Assembly: GCA_035041965.1 (NCBI GenBank)
Contig: JAPYMA010000652.1
Location: 1 to 64,000, forward strand
Direction of reading: 5' to 3'
Length of the DNA: 64,000 nt
From: Anisakis pegreffii
Lineage: Eukaryota; Nematoda; Chromadorea; Rhabditida; Anisakidae
Positions 1 through 13,613 of the stretch are shown here, piece by piece; position 1 is the first letter of the stretch; each line of letters opens with the position of its first letter. The position numbers and the translations under genes are program-made. A model generated the notes under the pieces. That model worked only from the letters and a program-made list of their open reading frames with translations, searched no databases and had not been told where the DNA came from.

Positions 1-3000
1 TTTGAATTTCGAAAATTTTCGAAATTTTTTCGAGATAACTGCATTGGAGTGAAGACCTTACCTAGTACTAGCTATAGTTTAAATATCAGGCCTGGATCTC
101 AAGCGGCTGCTTAGATATGGCGAAAAATATTTTCGAAATTTTTGAAATTTTGCACCACGTATAGGGGGTCGTGGATTTTTCGCGAACCAACTTTGACGGC
201 AATTCCAGGTTTTAATATAGTAGATAGTAAGAGGAGTGTCTGTTGTGTATGCATATACAAGGACACCCCTCAATAATTAGCCGTTACCTAGTTATGAGCG
301 TTTGAATTTTGAAAATTTTCGAAAATTTTTTTTTCGAGATAACTGCATTGGAGTGAAGACCTTACCTAGTACTAGCTATAGTTTAAATATCAGGCCTGGA
401 TCTCAAGCGGCTGCTTAGATATGGCGAAAAATATTTTCGAAATTTTTGAAATTTTGCACCACGTATAGGGGGTCGTGGATTTTTCGCGAACCAACTTTGA
501 CGGCAATTCCAGGTTTTAATATAGTAGATAGTAAGAGGAGTGTCTGTTGTGTATGCATATACAAGGACACCCCTCAATAATTAGCCGTTACCTAGTTATG
601 AGCGTTTGAATTTTGAAAATTTTCGAAAATTTTTTTTTCGAGATAACTGCATTGGAGTGAAGACCTTACCTAGTACTAGCTATAGTTTAAATATCAGGCC
701 TGGATCTCAAGCGGCTGCTTAGATATGGCGAAAAATATTTTCGAAATTTTTGAAATTTTGCACCACGTATAGGGGGTCGTGGATTTTTCGCGAACCAACT
801 TTGACGGCAATTCCAGGTTTTAATATAGTAGATAGTAAGAGGAGTGTCTGTTGTGTATGCATATACAAGGACACCCCTCAATAATTAGCCGTTACCTAGT
901 TATGAGCGTTTGAATTTTGAAAATTTTCGAAAATTTTTTTTTCGAGATAACTGCATTGGAGTGAAGACCTTACCTAGTACTAGCTATAGTTTAAATATCA
1001 GGCCTGGATCTCAAGCGGCTGCTTAGATATGGCGAAAAATATTTTCGAAATTTTTGAAATTTTGCACCACGTATAGGGGGTCGTGGATTTTTCGCGAACC
1101 AACTTTGACGGCAATTCCAGGTTTTAATATAGTAGATAGTAAGAGGAGTGTCTGTTGTGTATGCATATACAAGGACACCCCTCAATAATTAGCCGTTACC
1201 TAGTTATGAGCGTTTGAATTTTGAAAATTTTCGAAAATTTTTTTTTCGAGATAACTGCATTGGAGTGAAGACCTTACCTAGTACTAGCTATAGTTTAAAT
1301 ATCAGGCCTGGATCTCAAGCGGCTGCTTAGATATGGCGAAAAATATTTTCGAAATTTTTGAAATTTTGCACCACGTATAGGGGGTCGTGGATTTTTCGCG
1401 AACCAACTTTGACGGCAATTCCAGGTTTTAATATAGTAGATAGTAAGAGGAGTGTCTGTTGTGTATGCATATACAAGGACACCCCTCAATAATTAGCCGT
1501 TACCTAGTTATGAGCGTTTGAATTTTGAAAATTTTCGAAAATTTTTTTTTCGAGATAACTGCATTGGAGTGAAGACCTTACCTAGTACTAGCTATAGTTT
1601 AAATATCAGGCCTGGATCTCAAGCGGCTGCTTAGATATGGCGAAAAATATTTTCGAAATTTTTGAAATTTTGCACCACGTATAGGGGGTCGTGGATTTTT
1701 CGCGAACCAACTTTGACGGCAATTCCAGGTTTTAATATAGTAGATAGTAAGAGGAGTGTCTGTTGTGTATGCATATACAAGGACACCCCTCAATAATTAG
1801 CCGTTACCTAGTTATGAGCGTTTGAATTTTGAAAATTTTCGAAAATTTTTTTTTCGAGATAACTGCATTGGAGTGAAGACCTTACCTAGTACTAGCTATA
1901 GTTTAAATATCAGGCCTGGATCTCAAGCGGCTGCTTAGATATGGCGAAAAATATTTTCGAAATTTTTGAAATTTTGCACCACGTATAGGGGGTCGTGGAT
2001 TTTTCGCGAACCAACTTTGACGGCAATTCCAGGTTTTAATATAGTAGATAGTAAGAGGAGTGTCTGTTGTGTATGCATATACAAGGACACCCCTCAATAA
2101 TTAGCCGTTACCTAGTTATGAGCGTTTGAATTTTGAAAATTTTCGAAAATTTTTTTTTCGAGATAACTGCATTGGAGTGAAGACCTTACCTAGTACTAGC
2201 TATAGTTTAAATATCAGGCCTGGATCTCAAGCGGCTGCTTAGATATGGCGAAAAATATTTTCGAAATTTTTGAAATTTTGCACCACGTATAGGGGGTCGT
2301 GGATTTTTCGCGAACCAACTTTGACGGCAATTCCAGGTTTTAATATAGTAGATAGTAAGAGGAGTGTCTGTTGTGTATGCATATACAAGGACACCCCTCA
2401 ATAATTAGCCGTTACCTAGTTATGAGCGTTTGAATTTTGAAAATTTTCGAAAATTTTTTTTTCGAGATAACTGCATTGGAGTGAAGACCTTACCTAGTAC
2501 TAGCTATAGTTTAAATATCAGGCCTGGATCTCAAGCGGCTGCTTAGATATGGCGAAAAATATTTTCGAAATTTTTGAAATTTTGCACCACGTATAGGGGG
2601 TCGTGGATTTTTCGCGAACCAACTTTGACGGCAATTCCAGGTTTTAATATAGTAGATAGTAAGAGGAGTGTCTGTTGTGTATGCATATACAAGGACACCC
2701 CTCAATAATTAGCCGTTACCTAGTTATGAGCGTTTGAATTTTGAAAATTTTCGAAAATTTTTTTTTCGAGATAACTGCATTGGAGTGAAGACCTTACCTA
2801 GTACTAGCTATAGTTTAAATATCAGGCCTGGATCTCAAGCGGCTGCTTAGATATGGCGAAAAATATTTTCGAAATTTTTGAAATTTTGCACCACGTATAG
2901 GGGGTCGTGGATTTTTCGCGAACCAACTTTGACGGCAATTCCAGGTTTTAATATAGTAGATAGTAAGAGGAGTGTCTGTTGTGTATGCATATACAAGGAC

Positions 3001-6000
3001 ACCCCTCAATAATTAGCCGTTACCTAGTTATGAGCGTTTGAATTTTGAAAATTTTCGAAAATTTTTTTTTCGAGATAACTGCATTGGAGTGAAGACCTTA
3101 CCTAGTACTAGCTATAGTTTAAATATCAGGCCTGGATCTCAAGCGGCTGCTTAGATATGGCGAAAAATATTTTCGAAATTTTTGAAATTTTGCACCACGT
3201 ATAGGGGGTCGTGGATTTTTCGCGAACCAACTTTGACGGCAATTCCAGGTTTTAATATAGTAGATAGTAAGAGGAGTGTCTGTTGTGTATGCATATACAA
3301 GGACACCCCTCAATAATTAGCCGTTACCTAGTTATGAGCGTTTGAATTTTGAAAATTTTCGAAAATTTTTTTTTCGAGATAACTGCATTGGAGTGAAGAC
3401 CTTACCTAGTACTAGCTATAGTTTAAATATCAGGCCTGGATCTCAAGCGGCTGCTTAGATATGGCGAAAAATATTTTCGAAATTTTTGAAATTTTGCACC
3501 ACGTATAGGGGGTCGTGGATTTTTCGCGAACCAACTTTGACGGCAATTCCAGGTTTTAATATAGTAGATAGTAAGAGGAGTGTCTGTTGTGTATGCATAT
3601 ACAAGGACACCCCTCAATAATTAGCCGTTACCTAGTTATGAGCGTTTGAATTTTGAAAATTTTCGAAAATTTTTTTTCGAGATAACTGCATTGGAGTGAA
3701 GACCTTACCTAGTACTAGCTATAGTTTAAATATCAGGCCTGGATCTCAAGCGGCTGCTTAGATATGGCGAAAAATATTTTCGAAATTTTTGAAATTTTGC
3801 ACCACGTATAGGGGGTCGTGGATTTTTCGCGAACCAACTTTGACGGCAATTCCAGGTTTTAATATAGTAGATAGTAAGAGGAGTGTCTGTTGTGTATGCA
3901 TATACAAGGACACCCCTCAATAATTAGCCGTTACCTAGTTATGAGCGTTTGAATTTTGAAAATTTTCGAAAATTTTTTTTTCGAGATAACTGCATTGGAG
4001 TGAAGACCTTACCTAGTACTAGCTATAGTTTAAATATCAGGCCTGGATCTCAAGCGGCTGCTTAGATATGGCGAAAAATATTTTCGAAATTTTTGAAATT
4101 TTGCACCACGTATAGGGGGTCGTGGATTTTTCGCGAACCAACTTTGACGGCAATTCCAGGTTTTAATATAGTAGATAGTAAGAGGAGTGTCTGTTGTGTA
4201 TGCATATACAAGGACACCCCTCAATAATTAGCCGTTACCTAGTTATGAGCGTTTGAATTTTGAAAATTTTCGAAAATTTTTTTTTCGAGATAACTGCATT
4301 GGAGTGAAGACCTTACCTAGTACTAGCTATAGTTTAAATATCAGGCCTGGATCTCAAGCGGCTGCTTAGATATGGCGAAAAATATTTTCGAAATTTTTGA
4401 AATTTTGCACCACGTATAGGGGGTCGTGGATTTTTCGCGAACCAACTTTGACGGCAATTCCAGGTTTTAATATAGTAGATAGTAAGAGGAGTGTCTGTTG
4501 TGTATGCATATACAAGGACACCCCTCAATAATTAGCCGTTACCTAGTTATGAGCGTTTGAATTTTGAAAATTTTCGAAAATTTTTTTTTCGAGATAACTG
4601 CATTGGAGTGAAGACCTTACCTAGTACTAGCTATAGTTTAAATATCAGGCCTGGATCTCAAGCGGCTGCTTAGATATGGCGAAAAATATTTTCGAAATTT
4701 TTGAAATTTTGCACCACGTATAGGGGGTCGTGGATTTTTCGCGAACCAACTTTGACGGCAATTCCAGGTTTTAATATAGTAGATAGTAAGAGGAGTGTCT
4801 GTTGTGTATGCATATACAAGGACACCCCTCAATAATTAGCCGTTACCTAGTTATGAGCGTTTGAATTTTGAAAATTTTCGAAAATTTTTTTTTCGAGATA
4901 ACTGCATTGGAGTGAAGACCTTACCTAGTACTAGCTATAGTTTAAATATCAGGCCTGGATCTCAAGCGGCTGCTTAGATATGGCGAAAAATATTTTCGAA
5001 ATTTTTGAAATTTTGCACCACGTATAGGGGGTCGTGGATTTTTCGCGAACCAACTTTGACGGCAATTCCAGGTTTTAATATAGTAGATAGTAAGAGGAGT
5101 GTCTGTTGTGTATGCATATACAAGGACACCCCTCAATAATTAGCCGTTACCTAGTTATGAGCGTTTGAATTTTGAAAATTTTCGAAAATTTTTTTTTCGA
5201 GATAACTGCATTGGAGTGAAGACCTTACCTAGTACTAGCTATAGTTTAAATATCAGGCCTGGATCTCAAGCGGCTGCTTAGATATGGCGAAAAATATTTT
5301 CGAAATTTTTGAAATTTTGCACCACGTATAGGGGGTCGTGGATTTTTCGCGAACCAACTTTGACGGCAATTCCAGGTTTTAATATAGTAGATAGTAAGAG
5401 GAGTGTCTGTTGTGTATGCATATACAAGGACACCCCTCAATAATTAGCCGTTACCTAGTTATGAGCGTTTGAATTTTGAAAATTTTCGAAAATTTTTTTT
5501 TCGAGATAACTGCATTGGAGTGAAGACCTTACCTAGTACTAGCTATAGTTTAAATATCAGGCCTGGATCTCAAGCGGCTGCTTAGATATGGCGAAAAATA
5601 TTTTCGAAATTTTTGAAATTTTGCACCACGTATAGGGGGTCGTGGATTTTTCGCGAACCAACTTTGACGGCAATTCCAGGTTTTAATATAGTAGATAGTA
5701 AGAGGAGTGTCTGTTGTGTATGCATATACAAGGACACCCCTCAATAATTAGCCGTTACCTAGTTATGAGCGTTTGAATTTTGAAAATTTTCGAAAATTTT
5801 TTTTTCGAGATAACTGCATTGGAGTGAAGACCTTACCTAGTACTAGCTATAGTTTAAATATCAGGCCTGGATCTCAAGCGGCTGCTTAGATATGGCGAAA
5901 AATATTTTCGAAATTTTTGAAATTTTGCACCACGTATAGGGGGTCGTGGATTTTTCGCGAACCAACTTTGACGGCAATTCCAGGTTTTAATATAGTAGAT

Positions 6001-7760
6001 AGTAAGAGGAGTGTCTGTTGTGTATGCATATACAAGGACACCCCTCAATAATTAGCCGTTACCTAGTTATGAGCGTTTGAATTTTGAAAATTTTCGAAAA
6101 TTTTTTTTCGAGATAACTGCATTGGAGTGAAGACCTTACCTAGTACTAGCTATAGTTTAAATATCAGGCCTGGATCTCAAGCGGCTGCTTAGATATGGCG
6201 AAAAATATTTTCGAAATTTTTGAAATTTTGCACCACGTATAGGGGGTCGTGGATTTTTCGCGAACCAACTTTGACGGCAATTCCAGGTTTTAATATAGTA
6301 GATAGTAAGAGGAGTGTCTGTTGTGTATGCATATACAAGGACACCCCTCAATAATTAGCCGTTACCTAGTTATGAGCGTTTGAATTTTGAAAATTTTCGA
6401 AAATTTTTTTTTCGAGATAACTGCATTGGAGTGAAGACCTTACCTAGTACTAGCTATAGTTTAAATATCAGGCCTGGATCTCAAGCGGCTGCTTAGATAT
6501 GGCGAAAAATATTTTCGAAATTTTTGAAATTTTGCACCACGTATAGGGGGTCGTGGATTTTTCGCGAACCAACTTTGACGGCAATTCCAGGTTTTAATAT
6601 AGTAGATAGTAAGAGGAGTGTCTGTTGTGTATGCATATACAAGGACACCCCTCAATAATTAGCCGTTACCTAGTTATGAGCGTTTGAATTTTGAAAATTT
6701 TCGAAAATTTTTTTTTCGAGATAACTGCATTGGAGTGAAGACCTTACCTAGTACTAGCTATAGTTTAAATATCAGGCCTGGATCTCAAGCGGCTGCTTAG
6801 ATATGGCGAAAAATATTTTCGAAATTTTTGAAATTTTGCACCACGTATAGGGGGTCGTGGATTTTTCGCGAACCAACTTTGACGGCAATTCCAGGTTTTA
6901 ATATAGTAGATAGTAAGAGGAGTGTCTGTTGTGTATGCATATACAAGGACACCCCTCAATAATTAGCCGTTACCTAGTTATGAGCGTTTGAATTTTGAAA
7001 ATTTTCGAAAATTTTTTTTTCGAGATAACTGCATTGGAGTGAAGACCTTACCTAGTACTAGCTATAGTTTAAATATCAGGCCTGGATCTCAAGCGGCTGC
7101 TTAGATATGGCGAAAAATATTTTCGAAATTTTTGAAATTTTGCACCACGTATAGGGGGTCGTGGATTTTTCGCGAACCAACTTTGACGGCAATTCCAGGT
7201 TTTAATATAGTAGATAGTAAGAGGAGTGTCTGTTGTGTATGCATATACAAGGACACCCCTCAATAATTAGCCGTTACCTAGTTATGAGCGTTTGAATTTT
7301 GAAAATTTTCGAAAATTTTTTTTTCGAGATAACTGCATTGGAGTGAAGACCTTACCTAGTACTAGCTATAGTTTAAATATCAGGCCTGGATCTCAAGCGG
7401 CTGCTTAGATATGGCGAAAAATATTTTCGAAATTTTTGAAATTTTGCACCACGTATAGGGGGTCGTGGATTTTTCGCGAACCAACTTTGACGGCAATTCC
7501 AGGTTTTAATATAGTAGATAGTAAGAGGAGTGTCTGTTGTGTATGCATATACAAGGACACCCCTCAATAATTAGCCGTTACCTAGTTATGAGCGTTTGAA
7601 TTTTGAAAATTTTCGAAAATTTTTTTTTCGAGATAACTGCATTGGAGTGAAGACCTTACCTAGTACTAGCTATAGTTTAAATATCAGGCCTGGATCTCAA
7701 GGGACTGCCTACAAATGGCGAAAAATATTTTCGAAATTTTTGAAATTTTGCACCACGGGT
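1..7760. repeat. Tandem satellite array, 304-bp unit, about 25 copies
   Basis: The same unit recurs every 304 bp from the window start to about 7700. Two units (those ending near 3670 and 6100) are 303 bp because a T-run is one base shorter. Otherwise the copies look identical by eye, which points to recent homogenisation. The first unit differs slightly in its T/A-rich part (1-40) and the array may continue to the left. The last unit diverges after about 7700 and dissolves by 7760. Each unit holds an AT-rich block of TTTCGAAAA-type palindromes and a dyad (231-271 in unit 1) centred on TATGCATA with arms GAGGAGTGTC / GGACACCCCTC. A 64-codon minus-strand ORF repeats in every unit; it has no recognisable domain and its conservation is explained by the repeat itself. 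The array may be centromeric, heterochromatic or subtelomeric, but nothing here decides which. Confidence 0.98.
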
Positions 7761-7871
7761 AGCTAGCTACCTGTGGGTTTTTCGAGATCTGGGTTAGGAG
7801 GGAAATCTAGGTTTTTTGTGGGTTTTTTTGAAAATTTTCTAGGTGTGGGTTGCCTACTTCTAAGCAGCCTC
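7761..7871. other. Satellite/unique-sequence junction
   Basis: Here the satellite loses identity. Short satellite-like phrases are interleaved with unrelated T/G-rich sequence. The stretch ends directly against an inverted scrap of transporter exon. It is probably a rearrangement breakpoint. No gene or RNA is visible. Confidence 0.6.
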
Positions 7872-7901
7872 TACCCTATCTAGCGCAGACAACGTTCAAT
7901 G
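7872..7901 (+). pseudogene. Inverted 30-bp fragment of the transporter exon 3
   Basis: These 30 bases match the reverse complement of 8455-8484 at 28 of 30 positions. 8455-8484 lies in exon 3 of the SLC17-like gene. Read on the plus strand the fragment encodes PYLAQTTFN, the same residues as the exon. The two differences fall at synonymous positions (a Pro third base and a Leu first base). Flanking sequence is unrelated on both sides, so this is a short displaced coding piece at the satellite boundary. Confidence 0.75.
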
Positions 7902-7984
7902 TAATAGACACATCAACAACATATTAAAAGAATAGACGCATCACAATAACAACAGTAATGAAAAATCGTTACAAATAATTTTAC

Positions 7985-9255
7985 TTCTCCAGCCAGCGGC
8001 ATCGTAATAATCACCGATATTTGTGAAAAACTCGTTAATAAGCCCACAAATAGGCCGTGTTGTTTCAAGGACGCCCATCTCACCGTCAATAACCCAATCG
8101 CCGCAAAATCCGCGCCAAACGAAAGTCCCTACAATAGAATTTCTTTCAGAGTGGGAGGAGCTTGACTTTCTGCGCTATGCCCCGCCCACAACGTTTTTTG
8201 ATTGTTCCTATCCCATAAACACGATTGCCCCGCCTCTTCCCCCAAGTCCCACCCCTTTCATGATGCGTACCATCAGAGCGCACCCATTGGACGCCCGCCA
8301 CAAGCCCCACCCCTTGCGATACGCCACACCCATTCATTATAAAACTAGCCCTGGAACTTGGAGTTTTGGGAAGTTCAACCCAAAAAACCATAAAAAACCG
8401 AAAGAACCAAAAAAGCCGAAGAATAAACCTGAACAAATCTGGCTGCAAGGAAGCCATTGAACGTTGTCTGCGCTAAATAAGGTATAACTGCGGTGGACAC
8501 AGTCGACATTACACCCGCAACCAAAAACACTGTGCGCGCACCGAACTTAAATACGATTGAAATAATAATGATACATGATAACAATCATTAGCATATAACA
8601 ATAATAATACTAAGTAAAAGCCCACCCCACCTGTTCATAAGCCAGTTGGAACGGCCAAGCTGCCAACAATGTACCCACACCGACCGCCCACATTAGCGCC
8701 GAATTCTCGTACTGCGTATACGTTATACCGTCAAGTGACGCCAGCGGATACTCCAAAGGCAGCTAAAACCCTCTATTTAACAGCTATTTACTGTAGTTTA
8801 CTCATACTACTTTAATTTTTTAACTACTTTACTTACTTACTTACTTACTTACTTACTACCTTACTTACTCTAGTTTACTTTGCTCTACTCTACTAACTAA
8901 CTTACTACTTTAATTTACTAACAGCTACTCTAATTTACTCTAACAAAAAAGGCAGCTAATATCTATATTTAACAATACTCGTAACAACAGTAATAAGTAA
9001 TAAGAGTAGAAATCTTACCCTATCTCCAGTGGTATTATCGAACACCATACAAATCTTCGTGAAATTGAAAGTGATCATATTCGAGGATATCAACGATATA
9101 CACAACGAACCCAATATCAGAATGAAATACCGCGTCCTATTAGCCAAACAGCCCACATTGACCGCCTCTTTGATACTGATGCCACTTGCGGATTTATTGT
9201 TTGCGGTTATTTTATTTACACTTACACTACTGTCATTATTATTAGTAAGTTCCAT
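7985..9255 (-). CDS. SLC17-type MFS transporter, 5' four exons only (truncated)
   Basis: Exons in transcription order are 9255-9019, 8762-8631, 8545-8429 and 8128-7985, giving 210 codons in one continuous frame. Exon 1 starts MELTNN and leads into the first membrane helix (RYFILILGSLCISLI then MITFNFT). Exon 2 has MWAVGVGTLLAAWPF. Exon 3 has FGARTVFLVAGVMSTVST and the ARF element. Exon 4 has SFGADFAAIGLLTVRWASL. This order and wording match nematode SLC17/sialin-like anion or vesicular transporters (major facilitator superfamily), which usually have 12 helices and roughly 450-500 residues. Fewer than half are present. Exon 4 ends in a normal GTAAAA donor, but no further exon exists before the satellite at 7760. 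The gene is therefore either broken or interrupted by satellite inside an intron. The exon 3 acceptor is TTTAAG, less canonical than the others. Substrate cannot be inferred. Confidence 0.8.
8829..8857. repeat. (ACTT)n microsatellite
   Basis: A run of ACTT units lies in intron 1 of the transporter, flanked by degenerate ACTT/ACTA sequence to about 8940. Confidence 0.9.
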
Positions 9256-9738
9256 TTTTGAGTTATTGATAAACTGAAATATTCAGTAATTATTATCGAT
9301 ATAACCGTTATTATTAATATTATCTCTATTATTATTATTCTCATTATTATTATTACTGCTATTACTATTATTTTACAGTATTTGACTTGTAAGATTATAG
9401 TGACGGGCTGAGGAATACAAAGCGTTATAAGTAAAAAATACAATAGAATACAGTTAGAATACTGTTGATTAGAGTATCGATTGAGGCTATCTTGATCAAC
9501 GTTCTGAAATGAGACATCTAATCACAGCAACTGAACTGCCAGGGTACTGCGCATCGAGCATTAAGAACGCTCGTATTATAACTGATCAGTAATGATTTAT
9601 AAAGAACTGGTAAGAATGGATTAAAATAAACTGAGAGAATCTAGTTCTCAATTATAACCACAATAATATACACAATAATAATTAATATATATATATATTA
9701 TTATAATATATAACAACAATAATAAAAGCAAAAAGACA

Positions 9739-9868
9739 GATAAACACGTAAATCCATTTTAATAAGGCGTATGGAATTCGAATCGTGTCCGCTTGCCCCC
9801 TGCGGATTTCAATAAAAAAACGAAAATTAAAACGAAATGCCTTATTAAAATGGATTTACGTGTTCATC
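9739..9868. mobile_element. Small inverted-repeat element, 26-bp perfect termini
   Basis: Left arm 9743-9768 and right arm 9839-9864 are perfect inverted copies, starting AACACGTAAATCC and ending TAAGGC at their inner ends. With one mismatch they extend to 9739 and 9868. The interior is about 70 bp, AT-rich and non-coding. The form is that of a MITE or a long hairpin. I see no clear target duplication. It lies about 490 bp upstream of the transporter start codon. Confidence 0.65.
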
Positions 9869-12800
9869 TTGTATGATGTATGAAAATCAGAGAAAATATT
9901 ATTCAATGGCATCGTCGTCATTTCAAAATAATTTCGGTGATATTAATGAAAATAATCGCAACAATATTAATGATAATATCAAAATTAAGTGGATTGCTGT
10001 CGATCATAATTAAGTTTAATCAATCAACATCAACAAACCAGACCATACCCACTCGCGCATCGTATTAATATCCGTTATAAATCTTATCTGCTGCTACTAC
10101 TGCATATCTTTCACTATGTGCTGCTGATATATCCCTTCCCACACAGATGGATATCACATGCACATTAATACAAACACCACTACAGTACGTCAATACCATC
10201 AAGATAAACATCCATTATCTCTAATATCAATAATAAGTGACACAATCAACCCTTCAAATCAATTTCGCGTCATTTCAATAAATCCATCCCCATAACTAAA
10301 CTGCAGAGCGGCAGAAGACTGAGATATGGAAAATATAAAGTGAATGGAAAATGAAAAATAGAAAATAGAAAATGGAAAAACGAATAAGAGACTGAACGAA
10401 AGAATCAATGGACAGATAGTGTTGAACTTTGACCACGCCACCCCACCCCACCCCACCCCCTTAAATTTCATCCAATCACTCCCCCAAGTGACTGAAACGG
10501 TGAAATCAAACTCCTCCCTTTAGCAGAACACTTTTGTGTGTTCACTTTATTATTTATTATTATTCTATATTATTATTATATATTATTGTTAAACATTATT
10601 ATTATAATACGTAATTGGTATTATGAGACATAGCGATCACTTCGCTGCATTTAAATCATCAATTACACTTCATTTGACATCACCAAATCAGCAACGAACG
10701 ATACACTGCGCGACTCACTCCCTCCCAAAATCGTTCTCTCTCTTCACTCTCAACGCCTCGTTCTCCCCTTTTCTCATACTCTCTTGCCCCGTCCGATCCT
10801 CTAGCCAGTACTGTTTTCTGCGGGATGTTTTGCATTCACCATAAAATTTTTTCACATTTTCCAAAAAGAGCCGAAATTCCAAACGAATTCGTCAACGCAA
10901 AATCACGGTCATTTATGTAATCGTGCGCATCGCATCCATGCGTCATCACTGAGAATTTATTACAAGATAGACGAGAGACTACGGGAAGACGAGAGAAACA
11001 AAGATAGAGGAATCCCAGCGATCAATTACACCACCAGCACCATTACCCAAAAGCTTCGCACATTCAACACAAAGCTTATGCAAAAGAAATTCCCACCTTC
11101 CATTTTCCGCATAAAAAACATTCGAATTTGCAATGAGCACATCAAAGATCTACCTTTTCGAATGAGGCATAAGAGATCCATACCGTCGATTCGATAACAT
11201 CTCCATATAATACTATCACATCGTCAACAATATTATACTCGCGTCGTATAATTTTCAGTGTGATCACAACCATATAATAATAATTTTATAACCACATCAC
11301 CATCGCCACTTTAATATCACTTCACGCGTTATCATTTCATATGATTCTCATTATATCACCGCCAATTCATTATCAACGCGATCGCAGCGCACTGCATTTA
11401 ACGCAACTTTGATCAATAACAGTCACTTTAATCACTACACTTAGCACTACTCTTTATCACTATCATTATCGCCATATTCATTAGTGTATACTACAAGTAT
11501 TTCTATAACCTAATTACTACCACTGTTATGTAAATGATAAGAAAGCAATGCTAACTAAATAATAAAACAGGAATGGAGAATGCAAGCGTACCTTGGAAAT
11601 AACCTGATCATCGCATGAAAGCAACCAGAGCATACTTCTAGTGAATTGATTAAGGTGGTATCACTGACGAAAGAATCAAATAATAACTGTGATAAAAGCG
11701 ATAATTGCCTATTTGTGATGATTACTACCTAAAATAATTGAACCGATATAATATATGCAACTATAAACAGATATTATACACTTAACAGGTACATACCTAC
11801 TGAACAGATGCAGCATATCCAATTTCCCTCAACTTCTCCACGATCGATAAAAATTTTCCTCGATATACACAGATAATAACGCAACTAGTTGACGATTTGC
11901 ATACCCATTCACATCAATTAATTCTTCCAGAGGAAAATCTTCAGTAGGGATATTATATCGTCGTCGCAGCACACGAAACATTCCCAGAAAACGTTTTGAC
12001 TAAACAATACTAACGAATGAAACCGCGATGCTAACAAAACACTGAAATAATTCAGTTCATAATTCAATTTATCGACATTATACGCCTGATGATTTCAAAA
12101 CCAAATATCGCAGATATCAGTATAATATGACCGTCATAATCGAAACGATAACAATAAAAACAATAGCAACAGTAATGAAAGTAATGACAATACTAACAGT
12201 AAACGGGAGAGGGTAAACGCAATACTGACCGATCGGTGAAAGCAGCACTCAAAACAACAATAACTATCCACCCCAAAAACGAGAGTACCGCTGCCATCGC
12301 CACACCACCGCGCAATAACCCACTGATAATAACTGACGAGTAAATAATTGACATTTTCACGCTACATTTCAAATTCCCGCCCAATCGCAAACCTCCCTTT
12401 GCTCTACCGGCCAACTTGCCACAAAGCGCCTAACTCCGCCCAACCACCCCCCTGACCAGTATTTTTAATATTTTCGATAAAAAAGATGGAAAAATATGAA
12501 AAGTAGCTATAAACTGTCATATTTATTATATATAATGGTGAATGAACACAATGAAAAATCTCAAAAAACGAACAATAATAAAGGCAGATTAAAAATAAAA
12601 TGTCACCAACTACGCACGCGCGTGCGCGCGCATACAAACAACACATCAAAAATGAAAAATAATTTTGTACATTCGTAAAAATTTCGTAAAAATGACAAAT
12701 AAAAACAATCAAGAAACCGACTTTTCCAAAAATAATCCCAAATTAATCGTAATAATCACTCATATTTATCTATCATTATATAAGTATTATAATTAAAAGG

Positions 12801-13613
12801 ATAAAAATTTCACAGAATCCAAGCAGCAATCAATACGAAAAAACAGTGAAAAATCCACTGAACAGTAATGAATGGCAATAAATAACTTAAAAAATAAAAT
12901 TAATAATAATAATATTAATTTCGCTGAAGCGATAATAATTTTCCAATGAAAATTTTCAGAGAATAAACACGAGACGAACATTCAAACGGTAAACATCTGA
13001 GGTAATAATAACAATAAAAATAACACAATAATAAGTAATAAAAATGAACAATATTAATAACAATTACCGATAAAATATCATTTTTCATAATAAAAACAAT
13101 CTCAAAAAAGTATACTTCCCACCAAAATAAAAAAATTTCGCCAAATACATAAAAGATAAATGACCAAATACAATAACAAAATACAATTAAAAAACATAAA
13201 AATACATCACTTTGAGTGCAAATCAACAAAACAAATCAAATCGTCGCGATAAACATTCGAAAATTACAAAAACGATGATAATAATAAATAACAAATTAAC
13301 ATAACAACACGAACGAGGTACTCATAATGGACTTCCAAATATGACAACAATATTAATAAATAACAATACACAGTAAATAATTACAATAATAATAAATCTC
13401 AATAATTTCAAGCTTATAACCCATCATCTCACCTATCATTAAAAAGGTGAGCTAAACCCAATCTAAACGCGTCCAAATCCCCTCCGCCTTCTTCTACCCT
13501 CTAATCTCAAACGCCTTACAATCTAATTGAAGTTCCCATTTTCGCTCACAATTCATTCATATTGAATTATAAATTCAACAACAAAAAATACGTTCACCAT
13601 TGATCTCATCGTC
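9869..13613. other. Intergenic region without a recognised gene
   Basis: This is mostly AT-rich sequence with AAT/ATT runs. It holds a short CCCCA repeat near 10440-10460 and a CACGCGCGTGCGCGCGC stretch near 12617-12632. The open frames (up to 104 codons) are hydrophobic low-complexity translations of AT-rich DNA with no coherent splice sites. The left end should hold the transporter promoter and the right end the 3' UTR of MED13. Confidence 0.6.

Noticed and set aside
79..7567. 25 identical 64-codon minus-strand ORFs
   Set aside because: They are the satellite unit read in one frame. No domain, no start context or splice context, and conservation follows from repeat homogenisation.
1..7760. 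CRISPR-like or rDNA/SL-RNA cluster
   Set aside because: The unit has no unique spacers, and no 5S, SL or other RNA gene sequence that I recognise.
8023..8460. 145-codon plus-strand ORF
   Set aside because: It runs antisense across transporter exons 3 and 4 and their intron, and its proline-rich translation has no domain.
7872..8484. Tc1-type transposon with 30-bp inverted ends and TA duplications
   Set aside because: The right arm is part of a conserved transporter exon in frame and the differences are synonymous. A displaced exon fragment explains this better.
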